Source: Ruminococcus sp. (GTDB lineage Bacteria; Bacillota; Clostridia; Oscillospirales; Ruminococcaceae). Taken from it: a stretch of 64,000 bases of DNA. Below are positions 8,682 to 17,378 of the stretch, in pieces (the stretch's first letter is position 1; every line of letters begins with the position of its first letter). The position numbers were made by a program, and so were the translations under genes. The DNA lies in the NCBI GenBank assembly GCA_017519145.1, contig JAFWTA010000022.1, positions 1 through 64,000 on the forward strand, read 5' to 3'. The notes beneath the pieces were generated by a model. That model worked only from the letters and a program-made list of their open reading frames with translations. It made no database searches and had not been told where the DNA came from.

Positions 8682-10916
8682 TCAGGCAGTTACCCTCACT
8701 CCTATGACAGTCACATCGTCAGAGTGGATATTCGGGTCAAAAACAGGAGCCTTTCTGCATATCTCGCTGACCATATGACGAAGATCGTCACCGCCGAGGA
8801 GAAGCTCTTTGATAAAGGGATATGCTCCCTCGGAGACACCGTCGGAGAACATGATGACTATGTCACCCTCCTCAAAGCCGCATTCCCTTGTGAACACCTC
8901 CGACTGCTCGTATATGCCAATAGGAAAGGTGGGAGCAGTTATCTTCAGTACGCTGCCCCTGTGACGGATAAGTGTGGCGGCAGCACCCGACTTTATCACA
9001 GTAAGACCACAGTCGTCAAGGTCTATACGCAGAGCATCGAGGGTGGCAAAGTTCTCCTCACCCGACTTTGTTACCATGACGGAATTGATAAGCTTTATTG
9101 CCGAGCGGAAGTCCACACCGCTGCTGACAAGTCTGCGGAAAAGGCTCACCACCATGGAGGACTCCGCCGAGGCAGTGCTGCCTGTGCCCATGCCGTCGGA
9201 GAGAACAACATAGCCTGCCTCCGCTCCATCGGTAAAGACCGTGTGATTGTCGCCGCTCTGCCTGGAGCCGTCGGCACAGGTCGATGAAGCGCAGACCTCC
9301 ATGGTACACCGCGGCTTCTCAAACACTCTTATGCGAACCTCCCTGCCCGTGCGCACAGGCTCGGTGCAGCCCATTTTCAGCCGCAGCTCATCGGCTATGA
9401 GGTCGCAGACTCTCCTGCCGTCCTCGGGAGCGCAGTCAGCAGGAAAGTATATTTCCGTAAGCAGCCTGTTCCTGCTGTTATAGTAAGCAATGACCTGCGT
9501 GGGAGCAAGCCCGAACTTTTCCAGCTTTGTACGTATGCTCCTGCTGGCACTTTCGGAGTAGCGCACATCCAGTCTTTCCCCTGCCGAACGGACAAGCTCC
9601 TCGGTTATCTTCATCTGCTCGTGAAGCAGGTCACGGCTCTCGGAAAAACGCATATCCATCAGCTTTGCCGCAGCCTTCTCCCGTGAGCTCTCCGCAAATG
9701 CGTCCAGAAGCTCCTTTTTCTTCAGGCAGTCAGCCAGCTCCTCGGGAAAGCTCTCCGCAACGAACTCGGTCATTTCCGCAAGCCTGCGAAATCCGCGGTA
9801 GGTGTTGCCCTTGTCCGATCTCCAGCAGAAAGGACGGCGGTAGCAGCCCGAGCACACCGCCTGAGAGTTCTCTTCGATCTCAAAGCTCTCGTTCCTGCGC
9901 TGTGAGATCATATCCGAGATGCGCTCCGACTCCCTGCGAAGCTCCAGAACCGTATCCGAAAGGAAGCCCATTCTTGCGTTTATTACCTCGGGAAGCATCT
10001 TGTCGCCCTCACTGCCCGTCCGTATCCACTTGTCGGAAAATCTTCCGGAAACAGGAATAAAAACCAGTGCGCCGCATATAATATCTATCATGCTCTCTGC
10101 CCTTGCAAAGGTAACTCCCGTAAGCACTGTCAGCACGAAATTGACACCTGTGAAAAACAGAGCCGCTGTCTGGGGCTTGCGGTCGTGCATATAGCCCGTC
10201 AGCAGTCCTGCCGCAGGAAGAAGCACCAGACTCATACCTGCTGATGGCGAGGACAGAAAGGCTCCGCAGACTGACAGGGCACCGCAGAGCACTCCCCCTG
10301 TCTGCTTGTAGAAATATGCTCCCGTAAGAGTCACGGCAGCACAGACTATAACTCCTGCATTTACCGCAGGCAGCTCCACAGAACAAAGGGAAGCCGCGGT
10401 CATGATATAGACCACCGAGCAGGAAAGTCCTCCTGCTCCCGAAAGATCGGCGGAGCGCTCCCTGCGCAGCCCCGTTATGAGCTTTGCCGCAGAGTATGCC
10501 GTATATCCTGCTATACCGCCATAGAACCCGTAAAACAGCAGTTTTTTCGCCAGCTCGCCTATTACCGCCGATACAGCAGCTCCCGATACAAAAACACTTA
10601 TGGCAGTATTAATTCCGCTGAGCTTAGGGTCGCTTTTCGGCTCCAGAAACATCTTGATTATGACTATGAGCGCCAGCGAGGACAGTTTCACGATATTATG
10701 CCCCACAGTGCCGCCTGCGATACTTCGGACAAGGCTCCCTGTGAACACTGCCGCCGACCACGGCAGTCCCACCGCACCTGCGGCGGATATATCCGCAAAG
10801 GAAGCCACTCCCCCCACCTTTGCACCTGTCAGCAGGAAGCCTGCTCCGAAGCAGGCAGCAAAGGCAGCCGCCGCCCCTGCATACCGCCATTCCCTTATGC
10901 TTTTTACTATCTGCAT
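8682..10916 (-). CDS. spoIIE: Stage II sporulation protein E (PP2C phosphatase)
   Basis: 744 residues, a little shorter than the 827 of B. subtilis. The N-terminal 290 residues are a run of about ten membrane spans; a middle region with a Cys cluster (CSGCYRRPFCW, about 360) follows; the last 200 residues are a PP2C/SpoIIE phosphatase with VLSDGMGTG and DIVIMFSDGVSEG, the two metal-binding Asp loops. In spore formers it dephosphorylates SpoIIAA to activate sigma-F and localises at the polar septum. Monocistronic; start ATG behind AGGTGA. An extended -10 TGGTATAAT lies at 10947-10955 but has no good -35. Confidence 0.92.
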   Translation of the reverse strand: MQIVKSIREWRYAGAAAAFAACFGAGFLLTGAKVGGVASFADISAAGAVGLPWSAAVFTGSLVRSIAGGTVGHNIVKLSSLALIVIIKMFLEPKSDPKLSGINTAISVFVSGAAVSAVIGELAKKLLFYGFYGGIAGYTAYSAAKLITGLRRERSADLSGAGGLSCSVVYIMTAASLCSVELPAVNAGVIVCAAVTLTGAYFYKQTGGVLCGALSVCGAFLSSPSAGMSLVLLPAAGLLTGYMHDRKPQTAALFFTGVNFVLTVLTGVTFARAESMIDIICGALVFIPVSGRFSDKWIRTGSEGDKMLPEVINARMGFLSDTVLELRRESERISDMISQRRNESFEIEENSQAVCSGCYRRPFCWRSDKGNTYRGFRRLAEMTEFVAESFPEELADCLKKKELLDAFAESSREKAAAKLMDMRFSESRDLLHEQMKITEELVRSAGERLDVRYSESASRSIRTKLEKFGLAPTQVIAYYNSRNRLLTEIYFPADCAPEDGRRVCDLIADELRLKMGCTEPVRTGREVRIRVFEKPRCTMEVCASSTCADGSRQSGDNHTVFTDGAEAGYVVLSDGMGTGSTASAESSMVVSLFRRLVSSGVDFRSAIKLINSVMVTKSGEENFATLDALRIDLDDCGLTVIKSGAAATLIRHRGSVLKITAPTFPIGIYEQSEVFTRECGFEEGDIVIMFSDGVSEGAYPFIKELLLGGDDLRHMVSEICRKAPVFDPNIHSDDVTVIGVRVTA

Positions 10917-11023
10917 CGCAAATCACCTCACAAAAATATACGATACATTATACCACGGGGAAAGCGCGGCTGCTGTCGGTATGTGCCGTCGAAGAAACGC
11001 AGAGTTCAGAGGATGATGGGACA

Positions 11024-11052
11024 AAAGAAAAAAGCCGTGCAAAGCACAGCCT
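11024..11052 (-). terminator. Terminator of the cobalamin operon
   Basis: Minus strand GCTGTGC-TTT-GCACGGC then six T (11028-11033), just after the cbiC stop. Confidence 0.7.
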
Positions 11053-11058
11053 TTCCTG

Positions 11059-11694
11059 TCATTTTCTGCCGTCAGCCATATAGAGCAGGGCATTGCATAT
11101 CGCCGCTGCCACATTGCTGCCGCCCTTGCGTCCCCTTGCAGCTATACAGGGTATACCGCTTTCGATGATGAGCTCCTTTGACTGCACCACATTCACAAAG
11201 CCAACGGGTACTCCGATTACCAGTTCAGGTACGAAGCTTCCAGACTTTATATGCTCGCAGAGCCTTATAAGTGCGGTGGGAGCATTTCCCACAGCGTATA
11301 TCACGGGACGTCCCAGCTCCGCAGCCTTGTCCACGGAAGCAGCCGCCCTTGTAGTGCCCTCCGCCGCAGCCTTCTCCGCCACATCGGGGTCCGCCATGAA
11401 GCACTCCACCGTGCAGCCGTGACGGGCAAGTGCCGCCTTGTTTATGCCCGATCTTGCCATATTTGTATCGGTGACGAAAACAGCCCCCGACTCAATGGCA
11501 CTCAGCGCTTTTTGTACTGCTCCCTCGGAGAAGTACATATTGTCGTAGTAGTCAAAGTCCGCCGTAGTGTGTATCGCTCTCATGACAATGGGACGTATCT
11601 CCTCGGGAAGCTTCCTGTCTCCCAGTTCCGCTTCGATCAGCTCAAAGCTTCGCCTTTCTATGTCCTTTGGCAGAACGTATTCAAGCTCCATCAT
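11059..11694 (-). CDS. cbiC: Cobalt-precorrin-8 methylmutase
   Basis: 211 residues, standard for CbiC/CobH. Moves the C11 methyl group to C12, giving cobyrinic acid. The conserved MRAIHTTADFDY segment carries the catalytic His (residue 42). The C-terminal half shows the family's GVPVGFVNVVQSKE. Last gene of the long cobalamin string; its ATG overlaps the cbiP stop by four bases, so translation is probably coupled. The end of the operon is marked by a terminator. Confidence 0.93.
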   Translation of the reverse strand: MMELEYVLPKDIERRSFELIEAELGDRKLPEEIRPIVMRAIHTTADFDYYDNMYFSEGAVQKALSAIESGAVFVTDTNMARSGINKAALARHGCTVECFMADPDVAEKAAAEGTTRAAASVDKAAELGRPVIYAVGNAPTALIRLCEHIKSGSFVPELVIGVPVGFVNVVQSKELIIESGIPCIAARGRKGGSNVAAAICNALLYMADGRK

Positions 11695-13160
11695 ATCCCC
11701 TCCCCGATGATCCTGTACAGCAGCTCTGTGTCGATGCTGCTCCTTACGCCCTCCGCCAGCAGGTCGAACTGAGCCTCTTTGTAGGCACGTCTGTCGGCAG
11801 TTCCGCCGCCGAAGGCAAGTCCCTTGCTGGTGTAAAGCTGTTTCACAATGCGCTCAGACACCTGAGGTGCATCGAATATGCCATGTATGTAGCAGCCGTA
11901 AACGTTTCTCTCACAGGCACCGCCGCAGTCAAGGAGTCGAGGACTGCTGCTTTCCGTGGTGCCCATATGTATCTCATAGCCGCTGAACTCAGCACCGCTG
12001 AGGCAGCTGAAGAAGCCGCCGATATTGAGGAATTTTCCTCGCGTCCGCACCTGTGTTTTCTCCGCGCTGAAAACAGTGCTGCACCTGAGAAGCCCCATGC
12101 CCTTAATGCTGCCGCCGCCTTCGCTGCCGAGAGGGTCGGAGATAGTCTCGCCAAGCATCTGATAACCGCCGCATATGCCGAATACGGGAACGCCCTTTGC
12201 AGCAAGCCTGCCGACAGCTATTTCAAATCCGCTCTCACGGAGCCATTTCATGTCGGCGATAGTGCTTTTAGTTCCGGGGATAATTACCATGTCGGGAGTT
12301 TCAAGCTCCTCATATCGGCTGACGTATCTCACCTTTACACCGTCGTACTGAGCAAAGACGTCAAAGTCGGTAAAGTTTGATATCCTCGGCAGCCTTATGA
12401 CCGCAATGTCGATAAGCCCTTTTTCCGTGGAGGCAAGCTTGTCCGAAAGGCTGTCCTCGTCCTCGATGTCGCAGCGGAGATAGGGCACAACGCCCAGAAC
12501 AGGCTTGCCGCCACGCTCCTCAAGTATACGTCTGCCGCTGTCAAAAAGACCTATATCGCCGCGAAACCTGTTAACAATGAGCCCTTTTACCATTGAAAGC
12601 TCATCGGACTCGAGAAGCCCGAGAGTACCGAGAAGCTGCGCAAAAACGCCGCCCCTGTCTATATCTCCCACAAGAAGCACGGGAGCCTTTGCCAGCTTTG
12701 CCATGCCCATGTTAACGATGTCGTCGCTTTTCAGGTTCAGCTCTACGGGACTTCCCGCCCCCTCGATAACGATGATATCATGCTGAGCGGAAAGCTTATC
12801 GTAGCACTCCATTATCTGCGGTATCAGCTCGCGTTTCCTGCGGAAGTACTCCGCGGCTGTCATATTCCCCACGGCTTTGCCGCCCACAATGACCTGAGAG
12901 CCCACGTCGGTGGTAGGCTTCAGCAGCACGGGATTCATCAGCACCGACGGCTCAACGCCTGCCGCCTCTGCCTGCATTGCCTGAGCTCTGCCTATCTCGC
13001 AGCCGTCAGCGGTTATGTAGGAATTGAGTGCCATGTTCTGAGACTTGAATGGCGCACAGGAATAGCCGTCCTGACGAAATATCCTGCACAGCGCCGCTGC
13101 GATGAAGCTCTTTCCCGCATTGGACATGGTGCCCTGTATCATTATCGCCTTAGCCATCAA
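11691..13160 (-). CDS. cbiP: Cobyric acid synthase
   Basis: 489 residues. Amidates cobyrinic acid a,c-diamide at four side chains using Gln and ATP. An N-terminal BioD-like ATPase with the loop QGTMSNAGKSF (8-18) is followed by a C-terminal class I glutamine amidotransferase domain with the nucleophile Cys in FGICGGYQMLG and a late His in YGCYIHGIFD. Full length. Overlaps cobD by 11 bases and cbiC by 4. Confidence 0.95.
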   Translation of the reverse strand: MMAKAIMIQGTMSNAGKSFIAAALCRIFRQDGYSCAPFKSQNMALNSYITADGCEIGRAQAMQAEAAGVEPSVLMNPVLLKPTTDVGSQVIVGGKAVGNMTAAEYFRRKRELIPQIMECYDKLSAQHDIIVIEGAGSPVELNLKSDDIVNMGMAKLAKAPVLLVGDIDRGGVFAQLLGTLGLLESDELSMVKGLIVNRFRGDIGLFDSGRRILEERGGKPVLGVVPYLRCDIEDEDSLSDKLASTEKGLIDIAVIRLPRISNFTDFDVFAQYDGVKVRYVSRYEELETPDMVIIPGTKSTIADMKWLRESGFEIAVGRLAAKGVPVFGICGGYQMLGETISDPLGSEGGGSIKGMGLLRCSTVFSAEKTQVRTRGKFLNIGGFFSCLSGAEFSGYEIHMGTTESSSPRLLDCGGACERNVYGCYIHGIFDAPQVSERIVKQLYTSKGLAFGGGTADRRAYKEAQFDLLAEGVRSSIDTELLYRIIGEGI

Positions 13161-14184
13161 GGCACCTCCTTACCGCGCAAACAAGCGCTTCGTTATCATC
13201 ATGCAGTCCAACCGCCGTGCGGAAGAAGCTTCCGTCAAGACCGCTGTAATCCTTGCAGCTGCGGACGAGAATACCATCGCACAGCAGCTTTTCTCCCAGC
13301 TCGGGTATGCTGCGGAACAGTATATAGTCTGCCTCCGAGGGGTATACCCTGCAGCCGAGGGCGCTGAGCTCCGATGAGAGATATTTTCGTTCCTCAGCTA
13401 TAAGTGACACTGTTCGCCTTACATAGTCCGCCTCGTCAAGGGCAGCAATACCTGCTGCCTGTGCAGGTGCGGAAACGCTCCAGTACTGACCTGCGGCAGC
13501 TATTTTTTCAGCAGTATCGGTACTGCCGCAGACCGCGTATCCAAGTCTCAGACCCGCCATCGCATAAAGCTTCGTAAAAGAGCGCAGGACAATAACATGA
13601 CTGCCGGGAAGGTTCATGGCTGTCAGCTCTCTTTTTCTCCCCGTAAACCCAATGAAGCTCTCGTCTGCAAGAAGATAAGTGCCGTTTTTTTCGCACTCCG
13701 CAGCTATTCTCTCCATGAGCTCACGGGGCACCGTAATTCCCGTGGGATTGTTGGGAGTGCAGATAACTGCCATGTCCACACCCGACAGCTCCCCGAGGAT
13801 ACGCTCCGTAAGACAGAAGTTCTCATTCTCGCGTAGGATATGCTCCCGGAGCTCGCAGCCGTTTTCGCGCAGCGCCTTGCCGTATTCTGCGAATGTGGGG
13901 GCGCAGATCAGCGCCCTCCGCGGCTTCAGTGCAGAAGCTATGCGGTAGATAAGATCGTCGGCACCGTTTCCGCAGACGATTTTTTCCATATCTTCACCGA
14001 GCTTCTCCGCCAGCTTTTCGCGGAGCTCCCTGCACATAGGATCGGGGTAACGCTCCCAGCAGTCCGCCGAAGCAACAGCGGCTGCCCTGACGCTTTCGGG
14101 CATACCCATGGGATTGAGATTGGCGGAAAGATCCAGCCTTATATCAAGACCGAGATCGTTTCCGCCGTGTGCAGCATTTATCAT
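13150..14184 (-). CDS. cobD: Threonine-phosphate decarboxylase-like aminotransferase
   Basis: 344 residues, fold type I PLP enzyme. CobD makes (R)-1-amino-2-propanol phosphate, the linker that CbiB attaches to cobyric acid. Visible are ANLNPMGMP near the N-terminus, ICTPNNPTG in the middle, the PLP Lys in LRSFTKLYAMAG and the GLRLGYAV Arg patch. Histidinol-phosphate aminotransferase is the alternative by sequence, but the position between cbiB and cbiP argues for CobD. It overlaps cbiB by four bases. Confidence 0.9.
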   Translation of the reverse strand: MINAAHGGNDLGLDIRLDLSANLNPMGMPESVRAAAVASADCWERYPDPMCRELREKLAEKLGEDMEKIVCGNGADDLIYRIASALKPRRALICAPTFAEYGKALRENGCELREHILRENENFCLTERILGELSGVDMAVICTPNNPTGITVPRELMERIAAECEKNGTYLLADESFIGFTGRKRELTAMNLPGSHVIVLRSFTKLYAMAGLRLGYAVCGSTDTAEKIAAAGQYWSVSAPAQAAGIAALDEADYVRRTVSLIAEERKYLSSELSALGCRVYPSEADYILFRSIPELGEKLLCDGILVRSCKDYSGLDGSFFRTAVGLHDDNEALVCAVRRCLDG

Positions 14185-15149
14185 AACATTCCTCCGACTA
14201 AAATCGCCCTGACTGCCGCCGCAAAAACAAATACAAGAGCCGATGCGGCGTACATAAGCCTGTTTGCTCGCGGGATATCCTCGTTTTCTATTTCCCTGAC
14301 AGGGTCGCCGATGAACTCCTTTTTGTGGAGCTCCCCGAAGTAGTACGCATCTCCTGCAAGCTGAACTCCGAGAGCACCTGCACAGGCTGATTCGGTCTGT
14401 GCGGAGTTGGGACTTGCGTGTTTTCTGCGGTCACGCTTCCAGATACGGTATGCCCTTCTGCCGTCAAGTCCCACGATGGGAGCACAGACTATCATAGCAA
14501 GAGCGGTGAGCCGCGAGGGGATAAAGTTCAGCACATCGTCCAGCTTCGCTGCAAACCTCCCGATATCGGCGTATTTCTCGTTTTTGTAGCCTATCATTGA
14601 GTCCATGGTATTTGCTGCCTTGTAGAACGCTCCGAGGACAGCTCCCCCCAGCGACATATACATTATGGGAGCAGTTACACCGTCGGAGGTATTCTCCGCC
14701 ACAGTTTCCACAGCCGCCTTGATTATGCCCTTGCTGTCGAGGACTGCCGTATCCCGTCCCACTATCATGGATACCGCCTTTCGCGCTCCCTCGGTATCGT
14801 CCTTTGCCGCTGCACGGTATACCTTCATGCTCTCGTCGCGGAGGCATCTTGCCGCCATGAGATAATAGCATATAACGCCCTCAGCTGTGGCTCCCAGCCA
14901 TATATTCACGCAGTAGCACAGAATGAGTATACCCAGAGGGACTGCCGCTGAAATAATGAGCACCGTGACCGCAAGGAAAACTCCCCCTGCGCAGAGGTGA
15001 CTTCCCATATGGCTGCGGACAAAGCTCTCCAGTCCTGATATTAGCCTTCCCACAAGTCTGACGGGGTGCGGAAGGCTGTAGGGGTCCCCGAAAATGCTGT
15101 CCAGCACCGCTCCGATGATGAGGGGCAGAACTGCTGCAAAATAATTCAT
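14181..15149 (-). CDS. cbiB: Adenosylcobinamide-phosphate synthase
   Basis: 322 residues of membrane protein. Joins aminopropanol phosphate to adenosylcobyric acid. The family N-terminus DSIFGDPYSLPHPVRLVG (17-34) is intact, as are GRDT, AVETVAENTSDGVTAPI and the PNSAQTESACAGALGVQL segment. Several hydrophobic spans are spread over the length. Four-base overlaps with cobC upstream and cobD downstream suggest coupled translation. Confidence 0.95.
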   Translation of the reverse strand: MNYFAAVLPLIIGAVLDSIFGDPYSLPHPVRLVGRLISGLESFVRSHMGSHLCAGGVFLAVTVLIISAAVPLGILILCYCVNIWLGATAEGVICYYLMAARCLRDESMKVYRAAAKDDTEGARKAVSMIVGRDTAVLDSKGIIKAAVETVAENTSDGVTAPIMYMSLGGAVLGAFYKAANTMDSMIGYKNEKYADIGRFAAKLDDVLNFIPSRLTALAMIVCAPIVGLDGRRAYRIWKRDRRKHASPNSAQTESACAGALGVQLAGDAYYFGELHKKEFIGDPVREIENEDIPRANRLMYAASALVFVFAAAVRAILVGGML

Positions 15150-15706
15150 ATTTTCTCCGTAACTGTTATCTTTTCGCCGTCAAACTCGGTGATAAAGCCG
15201 TGTCCGTTGGTGACCTGCCAGTGGTAATAGCCCTGATGGGGCTGTGCAAAGCGCTCCAGTATTGCCATTATTGTGCCGCCGTGGACTACAAACGTGGCGC
15301 TGCTTCTCTCGGGTACCTTTGCTATGGACGCAATAAAGCCTGCGACACAGCGTTCTTTGAAATCGGCAGGGTCCTCACCCTCGGGGAAGGGGCTCTCGCC
15401 GCCGCTGTCTATCCATTTCTGATACCTGCTGTCGGTAGAGAGCTCAATGTAGTTCCTGCCCTCAAATGCCCCGAAATCGCACTCTCTCAGCTCCTCGCAT
15501 ATAATGGGAGCCTTTTCGGGATAAAGCAGCTCAGCCGTCTGTATGCACCGCTTCATGGGACTGGTTATGAGCACTCCGCAGGGTGGATAGTCGGTCTTCA
15601 TAAGCTCGGCTATGCCCGAAAAGGAAAGTGGCTCGTCGGTCCTGCCGACGTAGCGCATCTCAAGGTTTCCCTCGGTCTTTCCGTGACGTATGAAGTCAAC
15701 CCTCAT
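15146..15706 (-). CDS. cobC: Alpha-ribazole phosphatase (histidine phosphatase family)
   Basis: 186 residues. Removes phosphate from alpha-ribazole phosphate or adenosylcobalamin 5'-phosphate at the end of nucleotide-loop assembly. MRVDFIRHGKTEGN carries the phospho-accepting His (residue 8); VVHGGTIMAI carries the second His. The start is taken at 15706, behind AGGGAG; the longer frame from 15760 would add 18 residues unlike the family. It overlaps the upstream cobU-like gene by 11 bases. Other histidine phosphatases look alike; the position fixes the call. Confidence 0.87.
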   Translation of the reverse strand: MRVDFIRHGKTEGNLEMRYVGRTDEPLSFSGIAELMKTDYPPCGVLITSPMKRCIQTAELLYPEKAPIICEELRECDFGAFEGRNYIELSTDSRYQKWIDSGGESPFPEGEDPADFKERCVAGFIASIAKVPERSSATFVVHGGTIMAILERFAQPHQGYYHWQVTNGHGFITEFDGEKITVTEKI

Positions 15707-16094
15707 GGGGAGCTCCCTTGAGGTAGGTGGGGATACCGCAGATAACACGGATGACCACATCGCTTTCCTTAGCTATCATGCAGCCGCATCTGCCGGTAGC
15801 CTCACGGCGCACACGCTCGGACTTCACCAGCGGAACTATACCGCAGCCTATCTCGTCCATGATGACAACAACATCCTTGTTTGTCTCGCATAGACGCTTA
15901 GTGAACTGCACAGGGTCAACGCCCTCAGCCAGCAGTTTTGCAATGAGCTTATGATAGCTCTTTATGCAGACCGCGGAAAAGACCTCCTCAAAATCGCAGG
16001 TGCTGCCGTTTACCATATCTTCCTCATTTATGCCGAACAGCTCCGTGGCACAGCCTATCTTGCCCTGAAAAGCTCCTCCGATTATCATTTTCAT
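15696..16094 (-). CDS. Short CobU-like protein
   Basis: 132 residues, shorter than CobU (about 175). The N-terminal loop reads GGAFQGKIG (6-14), so the Ser/Thr after the P-loop Lys is Ile. The middle is reduced, but the C-terminal CobU hallmark is kept: DEIGCGIVPLVKSERVRRE, a Gly-Arg segment, and VIRVICGIPTYLKG. A full cobU lies two genes upstream. It may be a second adenosylcobinamide kinase/guanylyltransferase with one activity lost, or a regulatory or partner subunit. It is squeezed between cobS and cobC with a one-base gap and an 11-base overlap, so it appears to be part of the set. Confidence 0.75.
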   Translation of the reverse strand: MKMIIGGAFQGKIGCATELFGINEEDMVNGSTCDFEEVFSAVCIKSYHKLIAKLLAEGVDPVQFTKRLCETNKDVVVIMDEIGCGIVPLVKSERVRREATGRCGCMIAKESDVVIRVICGIPTYLKGAPHEG

Positions 16095-16095
16095 A

Positions 16096-16863
16096 TCACA
16101 TGACCTCCATTAATCTGTATGTAAGTGCAGCAGAAGCTGCAAGGACCAATTCGCACACCTGCAGGAACCAGCCTGCAAGGTCTCCCGTAATGCCGCCGAA
16201 CTCCCTGTATGCCATACGGCGGTAGTATAAAAGCGTGAGCAGTGCCCCGACGGAAGCAGCTGCTCCCATCGCAGGAGAAATGACTGTCATTGCAGCAGCA
16301 GCAAGAACGGAAACTGTTACAAGAGCTGTAACCGTTGCCTTTTTATCGGCAGGAGCGGTAAAGCTGTAAAGGCTCCCCTCTTTTTTTGCGGCGCGGAAGG
16401 TAACAGCTGCAAGTCCGCTGAAGGAACGCGAAAGCACATATCCAATGCAGACCACAGCGGCGGCGGAGACATCTCTCAGCTCCGTGAATACCGCAGTGTA
16501 AAGGATGAGACAGAGTCCCAGCTTTATCGCTGCAAAAGCTCCTATATGGGAGTCGGTGAGGATCTTCAGCTTTTTCTCCCTGTCTCCCCACGAAGCTCTC
16601 GCGTCGCAGGTGTCGCAGAAGCCGTCAAGATGTATGCCTCCCGTTATCAGAACAGTGATGCCAACAGCTCCCGCTGCGTAAAGGATATCGCCTGTATCCA
16701 GAACATCGCATATGTACCGCCATCCCATGACCAGTGCCCCGATGACAGCTCCCACAAGCGGGAAGAAGCACAGAGAGAACCGCCTGTTCTTCTCGTTCCA
16801 CTCGGGTCTCGGAACGGGTATGCGCGAGTACATAAGGATAGCCGAAAGCATTGAATTCAGCAT
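16096..16863 (-). CDS. cobS: Adenosylcobinamide-GDP ribazoletransferase
   Basis: About 255 residues, polytopic membrane protein. Joins alpha-ribazole to adenosylcobinamide-GDP, the last assembly step. The family's Asp-rich segment GGIHLDGFCDTCDARASWG and the DSHIGAFA block are intact, with hydrophobic spans throughout. The start is taken at 16863 (ATG behind AAGGGAAG), overlapping the cobU stop by 7 bases; a longer frame from 16905 lies inside cobU and lacks family similarity. Confidence 0.93.
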   Translation of the reverse strand: MLNSMLSAILMYSRIPVPRPEWNEKNRRFSLCFFPLVGAVIGALVMGWRYICDVLDTGDILYAAGAVGITVLITGGIHLDGFCDTCDARASWGDREKKLKILTDSHIGAFAAIKLGLCLILYTAVFTELRDVSAAAVVCIGYVLSRSFSGLAAVTFRAAKKEGSLYSFTAPADKKATVTALVTVSVLAAAAMTVISPAMGAAASVGALLTLLYYRRMAYREFGGITGDLAGWFLQVCELVLAASAALTYRLMEVM

Positions 16864-17378
16864 ATTATACTTCCCTTGCGGGCAATTGGTATACCGTAGA
16901 CGCACTCCACCACATTGTCAGCAAACTCCGCTATACGGCGGTTTATTATGCCCATCTGCTTTATGTACGCCATAGTGTCGGGAGAGTAGTCGTTCCCGTC
17001 GGAGCCCACCTCATTGGTGACTATGACAAGCTCGGAGGTCTTCTCCGAAAGCCGCTTTATGCCCTCGACTATCTTGTTTGCAGGGTCGAGGATCTCTGCG
17101 CCGACAAACATCTCATTTGCACAGAGATTGCCCACACATTCCAGCAGCACACCGCTGCCGTCGGGGATCTCCGTATCGCCTATATCACGGAGTCTCTCAA
17201 CAGTAACGTAGTTCTTGCCGCAGCGCATTTCAACATGACGGGCGATTATCTCCTCTGCATCATCTCCCACGGGGTTCATGGTGGCGATGTAGTATTTCTG
17301 CCCCTCAAAGCACTCCAGTATTTTCTCGGCATATCCCGATTTACCGCACTTTGTTCCGCCTGTTACAAGTGTGATCAT
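16857..17378 (-). CDS. cobU: Adenosylcobinamide kinase / guanylyltransferase
   Basis: 173 residues, normal length. Phosphorylates adenosylcobinamide and transfers GMP to it. P-loop GGTKCGKS (7-14); the His48 in ARHVEMR corresponds to the guanylylated His of Salmonella CobU; NEVGSD and the C-terminal CVYGIPIARKG follow the family. Second P-loop position differs slightly from the usual RSGKS. It overlaps cobT by four bases. Confidence 0.92.
   Translation of the reverse strand: MITLVTGGTKCGKSGYAEKILECFEGQKYYIATMNPVGDDAEEIIARHVEMRCGKNYVTVERLRDIGDTEIPDGSGVLLECVGNLCANEMFVGAEILDPANKIVEGIKRLSEKTSELVIVTNEVGSDGNDYSPDTMAYIKQMGIINRRIAEFADNVVECVYGIPIARKGSIIC

Noticed and set aside
15707-15760. Longer start for CobC
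   Set aside because: The extra 18 residues precede the usual MxxxFIRHG start of the family; an AGGGAG site supports the ATG at 15706.
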